The notes under the pieces are model-generated. The model saw nothing but the letters and a program-made list of their open reading frames with translations. It did no database searches and had not been told where the DNA came from. From assembly GCA_947359465.1 (NCBI GenBank), contig OX375872.1, forward strand, positions 125,066,337-125,130,336: 64,000 bases of DNA. The letters run 5' to 3'. Position numbers and translations under genes: made by a program. How positions within the stretch are numbered: position 1 is the first letter of the stretch; every line of letters begins with the position of its first letter. Source of the DNA: Metellina segmentata (taxonomy: Eukaryota; Arthropoda; Arachnida; Araneae; Tetragnathidae). Shown piece by piece: positions 1-10,744 of this stretch.

Positions 1-581
1 AGTATTCGACTTAAAGTGACAGGTAAGTCAGAATAAAACAAATTTTAAGTGTGATTATGCCATTATTGAAAGAATAATGTTTAAAAAATCCAAACTAGAA
101 GTTTTCAAACAATAAAAAATTATTCGTCATAAATGACAGGCGATGATTGCAAAATTCCACACTGTCGCATGCCGCATGCAAGAGTGCCACAAGTAACAAA
201 ATATTGTTTGTTGACTATGAGTGCGAGAACACTGGCAGTAAATCGTTGTTTTTATTAACTGAGTTGAATATGAAAAAAACTTAAGGGAATTCCAAATTTC
301 CCTCAAAATCGTCTTTTGTAGTAGTAACTTTGTCACCTGTCGTCATTTTGTAGCTTTGTCATACAGCAAGGGTGCGATGCATGTGAAATGTATTACATGA
401 ATGGAAATGCTTGTGTAGGATTTGTGTCCAAAGTAAGTGGTAGAAATTATAAAGATGGTGAAAGGTGTTAAAATATTATTTTGTTCTACAAAAAATGTAA
501 ATCATTATATATTTTGATCATCCCTTCAATCTAGAGAACGATAAGCCAATTCAAACCGAGTAAGGTCGGGTATTTTGCTAG
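1..581 (+). mobile_element. Helitron-like element, 3' part (left side outside window)
   Basis: This stretch is a diverged copy of the right part of 36548-37163: both share the phrases around 'CCATTATTGAAAGAATAATG', the 'gagtgccacaagtaa' segment and the end. Both end in a short stem (CCGA..TCGG) followed by CTAG (578-581), the usual Helitron 3' terminus. The base after CTAG is A rather than the expected T, so the insertion site has mutated or the boundary is slightly off. No Rep/helicase coding is visible, so it is non-autonomous. Confidence 0.55.
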
Positions 582-593
582 AATATTATGTAA

Positions 594-906
594 AGGCGGG
601 TTTACACGCTACGATAAATGCTAGCAATTTATCGTAACGATCAAATTGTTTCGATTTATCGTTGGGTGTAAACAGGACATTGTAGCGATTAATTGGAATT
701 GGATTGGATGATTGATGCCAGCCGGCATCAATTTCTGCAAATCGTAACGACATGTGAGGTCGATAGCGGTCGACAACGAATATTTGAAAAGAAATTGTTA
801 CGATTTATTCTAGCGTGTAAACAATACTCACACTTTCGATTTATTGGAACAATAAATTTGTCAATCACATCGTAACGATTTATCGTAGCGTGTGAACCTG
901 CCGTAA
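594..906. mobile_element. TAA-flanked MITE (PIF/Harbinger-like)
   Basis: The ends are inverted repeats: AGGCGGGTTTACACGCTACG on the left and the complement of CGGCAGGTTCACACGCTACG on the right, both running into 'ATAAAT'. TAA flanks both ends, consistent with the 3-bp TWA target duplication of PIF/Harbinger elements. The interior repeats the phrase 'CGTAACGATTTATCGT' in both orientations. There is no coding capacity. Confidence 0.65.
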
Positions 907-1980
907 GTGTATCTCTGTCAAGAATATTTCTTTCTTGAAGAAATAGCATTGCCGCTTGTTCATTTCTTGGGAAATTTCAAATCATGATGAAATTCCATTG
1001 CCTAACTAAGGAATTAGCTAAAATGGCGCCAGAAAAGAAAAACTGGTATTGAAACAAATGGCCCCAAGAAATAAGCAAATATGTGCCAAATTGGCGCCGA
1101 AATTTACTGTTGTGGCTATAACGGAAAAGTACCCCACCCTTTGCAGTTTGGAAAGATATATTCGTAACATCCTGTATAGGCTTTGTAGAAAACAGTCTAA
1201 AAATTTCATAACTATCAGATTATAACTGCAAAAGTTTGTTTGCAAAGCCCAGTGTCTTTTAAAAAAAGCAGTTATATTATCTCAGTATTTCATTACAACA
1301 TTTAAAAAAGCTCACTGAATAATGTCCATTCATTGGACATCGAGAGCTTGGCATTAAATCGACTCATGTGTGCTAAAAATATGGAGGGTTCTTATCTCCG
1401 GTTTTGAGTTATAGAAAATCAAAATCGCCATTGGATTACCTACTAGTTTACTTTCCCCTGCAGGCACCGACTTTACCATTAAGTACTGAGGCGCAATGGT
1501 TGTCTTAACTCTTGGATACGTCTGGTTCAGCAAATTGTAAAAGAGAGAAAATATTTACCTAAAACTTTTTTGGTGACACATTAATAGATTCAGCCAACAA
1601 GAATACATAATTCATGCCGCTTCAGTGCACTTGTATACATTATTCATGTATAAACTCTGTCTGAGAGGGTTCTGACGGAGTATTTTTTTATTATAAAATA
1701 CGCTCCAACACACATGTTATGGATTTTAAAACCAAAGTTTCTCGAAGAATAACTTTAAACAACTTATTTCTTTTAGTGACTGACGGAGAAATAATTTCCT
1801 GTCGTGGAACGTTGAGTGGTTGTGGAGTTCAGATACTCTTTCAGGGATGTGATGTTCTAATTATTGTCATGGAGTCGCACTTGAGAATTTAAACGCGTTT
1901 AACTTTTATTAAAAAAATTTAGTTTCATTTCATCCAATCAAGTGATGTTTTATACATTTTGTTTTTCCTTCTCGCGTTTT
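907..1980. other. No recognisable feature
   Basis: AT-rich DNA with only short open frames (up to 75 codons) that show no domain, signal or compositional bias. I see no repeat shared with the rest of the window. Confidence 0.5.
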
Positions 1981-2170
1981 GGGGCCGTGGGGCTAGCAAA
2001 TATCTAGTTGGAGGCGCAAGTTCGATTCTTGTCAGTTGTATTCCTCCCTGGGTGTATTTCTATCTTCTGTGTTGATAAAACTTTCATTGAGTGTGTTTAT
2101 TAATTGATATTGTATGTCTTGTGTCTGCCGCTGCATTGCCAAATATGGCCTTTGCACCATAAACAAACCT
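1981..2170 (+). mobile_element. SINE-C, near full length
   Basis: A degenerate tRNA-like head with a B-box-like AGTTCGATTC (near 2017) is followed by 'TCCTCCCTGGGTGTATTTCT' and the family tail 'CCAAATATGGCCTTTGCACC'. The same tail recurs at about a dozen other places, which defines the family. It ends in a short CAAAC-type simple tail. Confidence 0.6.
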
Positions 2171-2768
2171 TCATGAGTCAAACCAAACCAAAGCAAACAA
2201 ACCTTCAAGAGTTTTGATATTTTGGTTTTTGAAGTGTTAGACTACGCACACAAAATATAGTTTGGGGATTTAGGGCTCATTAGTTCTTTTGTCTGACAAG
2301 ATTTTGTTTAGAGAAGTAGTACAAAGGGTCGCCAAACTTCTTGGACCTCAACCCCTTCAAGAGTTTCTCGACTTCTCATCGACCGCCTTTATTTTAATAT
2401 TACGTAATTATAACAGGGCATGGAAAAAAGACGCTTATGTAAGATTTTAGATTGTTTATTTTAAGGTAGTGTTTGTAAGTATGAAAAAAAAAATCAGAAT
2501 CTGGTTTACAAGTTCCATGAAAAACTTATTAAGAAAGTATTTAGCTTTTAAATTGAAAACTTAAATTTAATTACAAGATATTCAACGTCTGTTTTATACT
2601 CAATTAGCTTATTTTGTGTTTGCGCCGATTCATTTTGTATATGAACAACTACATTTATTGCTAAAATAAAATATGAGAGACTTCTCTCTCTTTATGTAAC
2701 AAAAATTATCATATTACTTCACAAGTTCTTTGGCTGTGGCATGCGTCACATAAGGAAGGTAGCTGGGT
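2171..2768. other. No recognisable feature
   Basis: AT-rich sequence with no open frame worth noting and no repeat seen elsewhere in the window. Confidence 0.45.
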
Positions 2769-3048
2769 ATTTTAATTAACGTCGCACTGGATCAACACTG
2801 CGGGCTATTGTTGACGGTCCGGGAAAGAATCGAGGATAACATGCAAATTTGAACCGCGGTCTGATGACGAGGTCACACCTGAGCTGGTCTCTCCAGTCTT
2901 CGACATCACGGTAATGTGAGGACATTTGAGGTCACGACAGACAAAACGTATACCAGCCCCCTTTGTACACGACGGTCTGGTTCGATTCGAACTCACAACC
3001 CTCCGGTTGTTAATCCGTTACTCTACCTTCCGGGCTACTGCGGCCTAT
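2769..3048 (-). mobile_element. SINE-A, full length
   Basis: Reading the complement: a tRNA-like head (B box in 'GAGTTCGAATC' near 2985), a 'GTCGTGTACAAAGGGGGCTG' segment, a body with 'GACCTCGTCATC', and a tail with 'GCGACGTTAATTAAAATACC'. The open frame inside it (63 aa) is SINE translation, not a gene. Confidence 0.7.
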
Positions 3049-3062
3049 AATTTCTAGACAGT

Positions 3063-3130
3063 GTGTCTTGTGTTTGGCACAGCTTGACCAAATATGGCCT
3101 TTGCTCCGTAAAAGTCAGAACCAACCAATC
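3063..3130 (+). mobile_element. SINE-C tail fragment
   Basis: Carries 'TTGACCAAATATGGCCTTTG' and the 'ACCAACCAATCA' simple tail. It lies immediately beside the SINE-A copy. A 5'-truncated insertion is most likely. Confidence 0.55.
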
Positions 3131-3514
3131 ATCTCCTATCTTACAGTGGATTACTAAAACCTACGAGGACTTTTCAACTCGGATTGAATTCAGCTTTTAC
3201 GTGTCACCCAACATTAGTGCTGCGTGTAACACCTCATCTTTGCAGTTTCGGATTACGGTAAACATTTTTTGTAGATTAGGGAATCTATTTTCGGCGTGCC
3301 CCGTCCAATCCTCCGTCACGCATTTGACGGATGCTTAAGTTTTTTCCGCTCCATTCCGAATCTTCATGCCAGTCAAATGAAAGATTCAATCAGTAATGCC
3401 TCTGCTGGGGTCGTATATAAACTAATTTTGTTAACTACCGTCCCAGTTTGGCCCGTTTAGTCTTCCCGAGTTGATGATAGTTCACGTGCCCGTAAAAATG
3501 TTTCCTTTTTTTAA

Positions 3515-3800
3515 CAGCAGGGTTTGAAAACCTGTGAAATACCGAGTTTGACGATTGGTGTGAATATCTCATAAAATATCTCATTTTTAGCAATAGAACT
3601 AACCTTTGAAGAAATAGGGTTTTGGCGATTTTGGTTTGAATAGCTCAGGAAAAAAAAATCTCATTTTCAGCAACTATACTAACCTGTGATGAAATAGGGT
3701 TTTGAGGTGATTGGTGTGAATATCTCATAAAGTATCTCATTTTTAACAATAGGGGTTAAAAACCTGTTTGAAATACCGGTGTTGACGATTGGTGAGGGGG
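3515..3800. repeat. Tandem repeat, about 78 bp x 3
   Basis: The phrase 'TGTGAATATCTCATAAA' or a close variant recurs near 3559, 3636 and 3715, each time followed by 'ATCTCATTTT', an 'aacctgtgaagaaatagggttttg'-like segment and 'gacgattgg'. The units are clearly diverged, so the array is old. Confidence 0.65.
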
Positions 3801-3821
3801 TCAGGGTAGTCACTCACGTGA

Positions 3822-4040
3822 AGCAACGGGGGCTGGTGCACATTAAATCTGTTCTTGACTCAAATATTCGTATGTTGGCGTGGTGTGGAAGTTCTGGTGT
3901 TGTTCTCGTCATCTGACCGGGATTGAAAATTACGAAGCGTTGTCCTCGGATGTTTCCACTTTAAATCGATCCCTGACGGTCACCAATGGCCTGTTGGTTT
4001 GCTCTAGTTCGACGTTAATTAACTATTTTTCTACCTATCT
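3822..4040 (+). mobile_element. SINE-A, head degraded
   Basis: Body and tail of SINE-A ('GGCTGGTGCACATTAAATCT', 'GTTGGCGTGGTGTGGAAG', 'GTTAATTAACTA') with a decayed tRNA-like head. It abuts the TTAA element that follows. Confidence 0.6.
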
Positions 4041-4041
4041 C

Positions 4042-4239
4042 ACCAATTTTGCTGATGACCAGATATCACGTCATCGAGATACTGTCGATTTTTTTTGTAA
4101 TGATGAGATCAGGTCTGGCAAATGTTCTTCTAATGGCGAGACAACGAGAACGTGATGCACGAGATATCTCTTCCTTCAAGATCTGCTCAGTTTTGCTAAT
4201 GATGAGATACATCGTAGAGACAACCACCCGGAGGGTTAA
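4042..4239. mobile_element. TTAA element family 2 (palindrome-rich), copy 1
   Basis: Reads 'CAATTTTGCTGATGACC', 'AGATATCACGTCATCGAGAT' and 'ACGAGATATCTC', and ends GACAACCACCCGGAGGGTTAA (21 nt split here as GACAACCACC and CGGAGGGTTAA; TTAA at 4236-4239). The end matches copies at 5709, 32374, 34288 and 63578. The left end is masked by the adjoining SINE. Confidence 0.6.
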
Positions 4240-4329
4240 TTATGTTACCTACCAGGGTGTCCGATGAAGAATGCCTAACTTTTGTTTCTTAGAAATAGAT
4301 TTGAATCAATTTTACTTTCTGAAGTGAGT

Positions 4330-5125
4330 AACCGATACTGCTATCAATAGATACTAGTTGATATGAAGCTTAAGCGTGGATGCTATGGGTGGATCTGCTA
4401 GTATCCTATACAAAATGACGATTAGTTTAAGTTCCTGTTGAAGTGCCCACGTTATTTTAACAGAAACATTATTACCAAGTTTCAATAATTTTTCCTAGAT
4501 ACGATAAAAGGGGGGCCATGACGCCGTTCCATCAGGAAAACCTCTTTATTCTGTAAAAAACATACGTAATGAATGCAATATATGTAGTGTAAGTTGCGAT
4601 AACATACTGCTGTCAATAGATACTAACAGTTCAGGCATAGATGCTATGCCCTGATCTGCTGGTGTCTTATAGAAATGATGACTAGTTTAATTTCCTGTTG
4701 AAAGGTCCGCGTATTTTAACAAAAACATTATTACCCAACTTCAGTAACTGTCCCAAGACATTATAAAAGGGGACCATAACGCCTTTCCATCAGGAAAAGC
4801 TGTATGTTCTGTTACGTAGTGATTGCAATACTGTAAGGTGCAATTAATATATTGCTATCAAAAGATACTAGCAGTTAAGAAACTGGAGCCTAGATGCTAT
4901 GCCCGGATCTACTGGTATCTTATAAGAAATGTTGACTAGTTTAATTTCCCGTATATAGAAGGCCTCGCGTTATTTTAACAAAAGCATTATAGTCCAACTT
5001 CAATAACGGTCCCAAGATGCCAAGACATGATGAAAGGGGGACCATAACGCCGTTCCATCAGGAAAAGCTCTATATTTTGTATAATACAAACGGTGATTGC
5101 AATGCTGTAAGGTGCATTAAGGAAT
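4330..5125. repeat. Tandem repeat, about 250-270 bp x 3
   Basis: 'CTGCTATCAATAGATACT' or variants occur near 4335, 4606 and 4853. Each unit continues with 'GATGCTATGCCC', 'GTTATTTTAACA', 'GACGCCGTTCCATCAGGAAA' and a short 'gcaatactgtaaggtgc' segment. The units are diverged but collinear. Confidence 0.7.
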
Positions 5126-5708
5126 GACGGAACATCTCTATTTGGAAATCCCGCTCTCTCCCTGGTGTATTTCTGTCCTGTAATATCTCCCATTTCTTAG
5201 AGTTATTCCCAAAGAGTTTCGTGTGAAAGATACGGTTCTTTTACCTCTTTCAACATGTCGCTTCTGACGGAAGGGTATTTCCAGCAATCTTTATCGGAAC
5301 GTCGTTTTCAAATAAACAATTTTGATTTCCTTCGCTCTCAGTGGAGGAAGATATCAAAATAAACTTTTTCATCGCGACTTTTTATTGAATGAATGGCGGC
5401 CGTGAAGAGAAGTCGGGTACGGGATTTGCCGTGCGAATTATATATTTCATCTCGCTAAATTTATTCCTACCGTCTCATTTTCAATTTCGATTTGCGCAGA
5501 AGCTTGCCGCTATCTGTTTCAGCTGATGGAATCGTAGACACTTTGTTCTGAATCGGAAAAATAATGCGTAGCTGTAAATTCGTATCAGGTTGCAAATCTA
5601 ATCCATGTTCCGTTAGCTTCGGGAATTAGAAGAGCTGCTTCGAGAAATGAGTTATTTTTTAAATTTAGGTTATTGATCTTTTAATATTGCGCTATCGCTT
5701 CAGTATAA
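5126..5708. other. No recognisable feature
   Basis: Single-copy-looking AT-rich sequence without a supported gene. Confidence 0.45.
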
Positions 5709-6054
5709 ATCATCCTGGTGGTTGTTGTCTTGACGAGGTATCTCGTCATTAGCAAAAATAACCAGATCTTGATGGATGAAGTATCTCGTTTTTGGAATAA
5801 CTGACCAGATCTTAATCTCGTCATTGGAAAAAAACAATCAGATCTTGGTCTCGTCATTGGAAAACTGACCAGATCTTGATCGCGTTATTGGAAAAAATTG
5901 GCGAAATCTTGGTCTCTCGGAAAAGCTGATCAAATCTTGATCTCGTCATCATAAAAAAAAATCGACAATATATTGATGACGATATGTCTCGTCATTAGAT
6001 CTTGGTCTTGTCTTGATGGACGAGATAGCTTGTCGAAATCACTTGGAGGGTTAA
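5709..6054. mobile_element. TTAA element family 2, copy 2
   Basis: Starts 'TCCTGGTGGTTGTTGTCTTG' and ends 'CACTTGGAGGGTTAA' (TTAA 6051-6054). Inside are about seven degenerate units of the type 'TCTCGTCATTGGAAAA..GACCAGATCTTGAT'. The same ends and unit occur in four other copies. No coding. Confidence 0.65.
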
Positions 6055-6176
6055 ATCAATATAAAATATCAATTTGTTTAAATTTTCAGTATGATGTACG
6101 GTTTTCGAATACAGATAAAATCTCAGTCAAACCGTAAGTCAAATATTACAAGCTTGCAAATATGACTTATAAAGAT

Positions 6177-6353
6177 TTAACCCTCTGAGAGGTTCACACA
6201 CATAATTCCACTTTCCACGTAACGAATTCTTTCAACCTTTATTTATATGTATATATATACTAACTAATATACACAGTGCTATTTAGTCACGTGTGTTGTT
6301 GGGTAAAAGCAATACTACACTACATGGAAATCTCTTGACGCTCGAAGGGTTAA
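6177..6353. mobile_element. TTAA element family 1, short copy
   Basis: Exact TTAA at both ends (6177-6180 and 6350-6353), with inner ends CCCTCTGAGAGG on the left and the complement of CGCTCGAAGGG on the right. The 177-bp element contains 'GTTCACACACATAATTCCAC' and a short TA run. TTAA duplication plus CCC-type ends fits the piggyBac superfamily; the transposase is not present. Confidence 0.65.
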
Positions 6354-6589
6354 ACATGAATGTTAAAAAAATGTCGATAGCTATTTATGTGAACCTTTCC
6401 GTTTTGGGCGTGCAGATTTAATAAAAAATGTCCAGTAGGAAATGTTCAGATCTTTATTTATTAGTTTTCGAACTATATTCGTCATATTTTGGTTATTTTG
6501 TACTTGTGTTAAAATACACGAATCTCCACATTATATTCTTAACTACTAACTTAATCTGCAAACTGAGCAAACTCCGTAAGTTTGTCCTG

Positions 6590-7225
6590 TCAGTAGTTCT
6601 CCGATGACTGCTAGAGTGCTGAATAGCAGCATCCAGGTATATATGCAGCCGTTTGGGAAAATAAATTACTTAAATATAACATGGTATAATGCGAACTGTC
6701 AACTCAAATATTCTAGCATTTAAAACGAATAATCGTCCTGACTTGATTTCAAATTGAACGCAAAATTTATAAAACACTCCTTGCTACAACTATCCGATTA
6801 ATTCCAGGCTTAGTGTTATCTCAATAGCGTTAGCCACGAATATATCCCCATCGCCAATCGCGGAAAAATGACGATTCGAATCAGGGCTATCAAAGGCTTG
6901 ATTCCTGACCGAATCAAATAAAATATTCTATCAGTCAAAACTATTCGTCTTCGTGATTCGATTCCAAACCGTGCAGAAACTTCTTACGCCTGCCTTATGA
7001 TAGCACTCCGATAAATTCCAGGCATTGGTAGAAGCAGCTACGTAAACGTGTCGCCATTGGCGAAATATGAAATGCATGCAATACCAGTAGCAGCGATGCG
7101 GATCGAGTCAAGTGAAAAAGTCTAGTATTCAAAACAAATCGTCTTCCTGATGTGATTCCTACCCGAGCACAGACTTCTTAAGCCAGTCGCTATGATAGTT
7201 CTCCGATAAATTCCAGGCTTATTGT
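6590..7225. repeat. Tandem repeat, about 195-215 bp x 3
   Basis: 'TCTCCGATAAATTCCAGGC' variants recur near 6793, 7008 and 7202, each followed by a 'ttgttatc..gaatagcagca' segment and preceded by 'cagacttcttaagcc'. A weaker unit may start at 6597. Confidence 0.6.
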
Positions 7226-7684
7226 TATCATCCAGTGAATAGCAGCAGCGATTGATGAATCACGGCAGGTCGTCGTCTGGAATTCGAGCTGATAGTGGGG
7301 TGGGTCGATTGTGCCCGGATGCAAGGAGGGGAGGAATAACAGAATCTTCCAAAAGCTATCAAAATGTCCCACTGACCTCAGAGGTCAGAAATCTCTTGAA
7401 GGATGAGATGATATTGAGCGCCGGGAACAGCTTGACGCTTCAAGTGAGAAACACGTGGTTTTTTTTTTACATTGATACGCGACTCGTCCAACAATTACTT
7501 TTGCGTTAAAGAGAAGATTTCATTTTTGGTTATTGATGGAGGATAGTGCGGGTTTGGGGCGAGGGGTAGCGTTTTTGCTTATGTTCAACAATTAGCATCT
7601 TGGAAGCGTTGGACGTTGGAAAATTCAGTTTTGAAACAAGTTTGAATTAGTGTCAAATTGGGGAAATTATTATGTGTGGACCTA
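7226..7684. other. No recognisable feature
   Basis: Two overlapping opposite-strand open frames (60 and 85 codons) occur here; neither resembles a known protein and both overlap the end of the tandem array. Confidence 0.4.
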
Positions 7685-7686
7685 AG

Positions 7687-7940
7687 TAAACCCTCTAAAA
7701 GTTAATGCACAATCACACCTTCCTACCTGCAGTTTTCGCTGCGTGACCTCTAACCGATTTTGACCTTGATCGAAATAATCTTTTCAAAGAATTTTATTCT
7801 AAGATCAAGATATAATCGTTCTATAGGTTGAAAAGATCAATGAATTCTTTACAAATATATAGTTATTTAGACATTAAGTGTGTTAGGGTAAAAACAACAT
7901 TGCACCACTCTCAAATCTGGTTAACGCTTAGAAGGTTGAA
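7687..7940. mobile_element. TTAA element family 1, decayed copy
   Basis: Starts 'AAACCCTCTAAAAG', continues with 'AATCACACCTTCCTACC' and 'GACCTCTAACCGATTTTGA' as in the 13195 copy, has one or two units of the 'AAAGAATTTTATTCTAAG' minisatellite, and closes with 'ACATTGCACCACTC' and 'CGCTTAGAAGGTTGAA'. The terminal TTAAs have mutated. Confidence 0.5.
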
Positions 7941-7962
7941 GCCAATTTTTTCCAGAAGCGAA

Positions 7963-8282
7963 ATGGACCGCGGTAGCCCGGTTGGCTGAGTAACGGATTA
8001 GCAACCAGAGGGCGGAGAGTTAGAATCCATTCAAAGACCGTCGTGTACAAAGGGGGCTGATGCACCTTAAATATGTCGTGGCCTCAAATGCCGTCAGTTG
8101 GCGTGGTGTGGAAGTTTGGAGAGTGGGGGCGCCAACTCAGGTGTTGACCTCGTCATCTGAACCGTGGTTTAAAATTACGTAGCATTGTCCTTCGGGATTG
8201 ATCACGGACCGTTGTCAATAGCCCATTGGTGCAGTTCGACTTTAATTAACTACTTACCTATCCAAACGAATACTCTAACCAC
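7963..8282 (+). mobile_element. SINE-A, full length
   Basis: One of the most complete copies. The head 'GCGGTAGCCCGGTTGGCTGA' is followed by 'GGATTAGCAACCAGAGGG', then 'CCGTCGTGTACAAAGGGGGC', 'GTTGGCGTGGTGTGGAAG', 'GACCTCGTCATCTGAACCG', and the tail 'TTTAATTAACTACTTACCTA'. Confidence 0.7.
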
Positions 8283-8935
8283 TCATCTACTGCGGTGTCG
8301 TCATAGGAGTATATCGTGTTTGTTTGGCCTTCAGAGGTATTTCTCTGATTTAAATACTGACTGTCGAACGAATCTTATAATTTCCTCAGAGCAATATCGA
8401 ATTTCCATTCAATGGCCGTTTTTAATAGTTTGAATTCTGAGTGTGAAAATTTATTTATATTTGGCATATCTTTTAGAGATGGTTAAATTCCAAGCAAGGA
8501 CAATGACCTCACCTACCTGGAAGGTGTATCGTTTTCAGTGTCTGAACATAGTACTTATTTAGTTAATAATAGGAATTGCTTTTTATATATAAGTGACAAC
8601 AATAAGAAGCTTTTTTTTGATCAAATATTAAAAAAAAAAACTTACTGTTAGATTTATTACTATTATTGATGTAGTAATACGTTTTCCACTTAAGTCATGA
8701 AAATAGTAAACAAATTAATTTAATCGCTTTTTACAGATGTGGAATTCGTGATGTTAACTTAACCGTGTATCTCACTACAAAAAATTGCTGCTTAGATACG
8801 ATTTCTGGCCACATTCTTATGCCGTCTCCATTTGTTGTATCCAGGAAGGTAGTCGACTATTTCAAAGCTAAAACTGCTGAGCGTGTTACTAAATTACAAA
8901 AATCAATTTACTGTCTTTGGATTTACGTGAACAAA
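8283..8935. other. No recognisable feature
   Basis: AT-rich; an open frame of 71 codons at 8765-8980 runs into a MITE and has no recognisable domain. Confidence 0.4.
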
Positions 8936-9117
8936 GTAGGGATGCGACGTCAATGTTTAAAATTAAAACATCGATGTTGATAATACATCGCCCCAAAACC
9001 ATCGATTTTTTTTAAGCATCAGTGTATTTAAACTTTTCCCCCCGTTTCTTAAAACTGGTTTAGCAACCTCAAAAATTAATGTTCGCTGGAGGAAGGGGGA
9101 GAGATTTAATTTGTCAT
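8936..9117. mobile_element. hAT-like MITE, one end missing
   Basis: Starts TAGGGATGCGACGTCAATG and continues with 'ACATCGATGTTGATAATACA', then 'AAACTGGTTTAGCAACC'. This is the reverse complement of most of 15826-16049. The second TAGGGATGCGAC end is not seen. Confidence 0.55.
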
Positions 9118-9294
9118 TTGCCGTGTTTATTAATTTATAAGTAAGACTTTTTTTTTCTGTCAAAACAAAGTAAAAAAATTAATATGAACAATTAACAAAT
9201 CTTTTATTTTAAAATTGAATAATATAAAAGAAAATAATATTTACAACAATTTGACACGGGTACTACTAACTATAAATATGATTAGGTAAGTATT

Positions 9295-10290
9295 ATATCT
9301 CTAGATTAACTTGAACAAAGTTAGTGTCCGAATAATCTCCATGCACATGTTCATTTACAATTTCTGATTCATCTGTAATTGCTCGGCTGTTGCAATGATT
9401 GTGTTGAACACATTACTAAAAAACTTGATTCAGCATGTCTCCAGATTAGCGTCAACAAAGTAATGTCAGAACAATCTCCATGTTCAACTATAATTATAGA
9501 TTTATCAATGATGACTCTCGACTGTTTATACGATTGTTGAATAAAAATTGCAAAACTATAATTCAGCCTGTCTTTAGATTGTTTTCGGACAATACATTGC
9601 TCACTTCAATCTCCACACATGTTTAATTATAATTTATGATTCCACTCCGATGGCTCGACTGTTTCAATGATTGCCAAATACGACTGAACAGCCTGTCTCT
9701 AGATTGAAGTGAGCAAAGTAATGTCAGAACATTCTCCATAACCATGTTCAATTGAAATTTTTGATTCCGCAGCCATTTCTCGACTGTTTCAATGATTGAG
9801 CACTTTACACTGAAAAACTACGATTCAGCTTGTCTCTAGATTGTAGTGAACAAAGTAATGTCAGAACAATCTCCATACTCGTTTAAGTATAATTTCCGAT
9901 TTCTTTCAATTTTAATTTCATTCCTCTGGGATGGCTCAACTGTTGCAATGATTGAACACATTACTGAAAGACTACGATTCAGCTTGTCTCTAGATTGAAG
10001 TGAGCAAAATAATGTCTGAACAATCTCCATACTCCTGTTCATATCTAATTTCCTTCCAATTACAATTTCTGATTTCCTTCAATTATAATTTCTGATTTCT
10101 TTTAATAATAATTTCTTGGAAAAAAATTTCTTTGAATTATAATTTCTGATTGCACTGCGATGGCTCGACTGCTTCATTGATTGTCAAGCGCATTACCGAG
10201 AGAGTAAAACAAAACTCAGCCTGTCTCTAGTTTGAATTGAGCGAACTCCCCCTCCCTTCTGTCAGAACAATCTCCATATCATTCTCATTC
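9295..10290. repeat. Tandem repeat, about 120-155 bp x 7
   Basis: 'GTCTCTAGATTGAAGTGAGC' variants occur near 9299, 9437, 9571, 9692, 9833, 9988 and 10222. Each unit then reads 'aatgtcagaacaatctccat', 'aattataatttctgattcc' and 'tggctcgactgtttcaatgattg'. The last interval is longer (about 234 bp) because the 'AATTATAATTTCTGATT' piece is itself locally amplified. Confidence 0.75.
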
Positions 10291-10740
10291 CTCTGCTATC
10301 ATCCATCGGCGAACCAGCTTTAAATTTCCCGCTCAACTGCTTCATCTAGGAAGGTACTCGACTGAAAATTGCTGTTGACTTTTGTAAAAGCCAACTCCGG
10401 TGGGGAAAAAAGAAGAAAAATCACTTTTAACACCGTGTAATCTTTTAAGATTCTGGGAGGGAAGTCTGCTTTTTCCTGAAGGGGAAGAGAGCTGGCTGAC
10501 AAGTTGTTCATCTCTGCGGTTAACGGGGACGGGTATGAGTTCGTGAAGAATGAATCGACAGATTTAGAGCGTAGTCGCTGCTTTTTGATTTAAACCGGAA
10601 GTAGGGGGAGCGGATGTTGAGACTGGGTGTTTGGAACGCATCTGGACGAACTTCTTTGTCTGTTTTGGCGGGAGAGGAATAAACCTCGGGAGGGCAGGAT
10701 TGTTGCAGAGTCGGGTTTGTGTGCTCTGAGTTGATTTCGC
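10291..10740. other. No recognisable feature
   Basis: Somewhat richer in G+C than its surroundings. Two overlapping minus-strand open frames (93 and 65 codons) have no recognisable domain. Confidence 0.4.
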
Positions 10741-10744
10741 TCTT

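Noticed and set aside
9295..10290. CRISPR-like array
   Set aside because: The units are diverged 120-155 bp tandem repeats without the repeat-spacer pattern; the context is eukaryotic.
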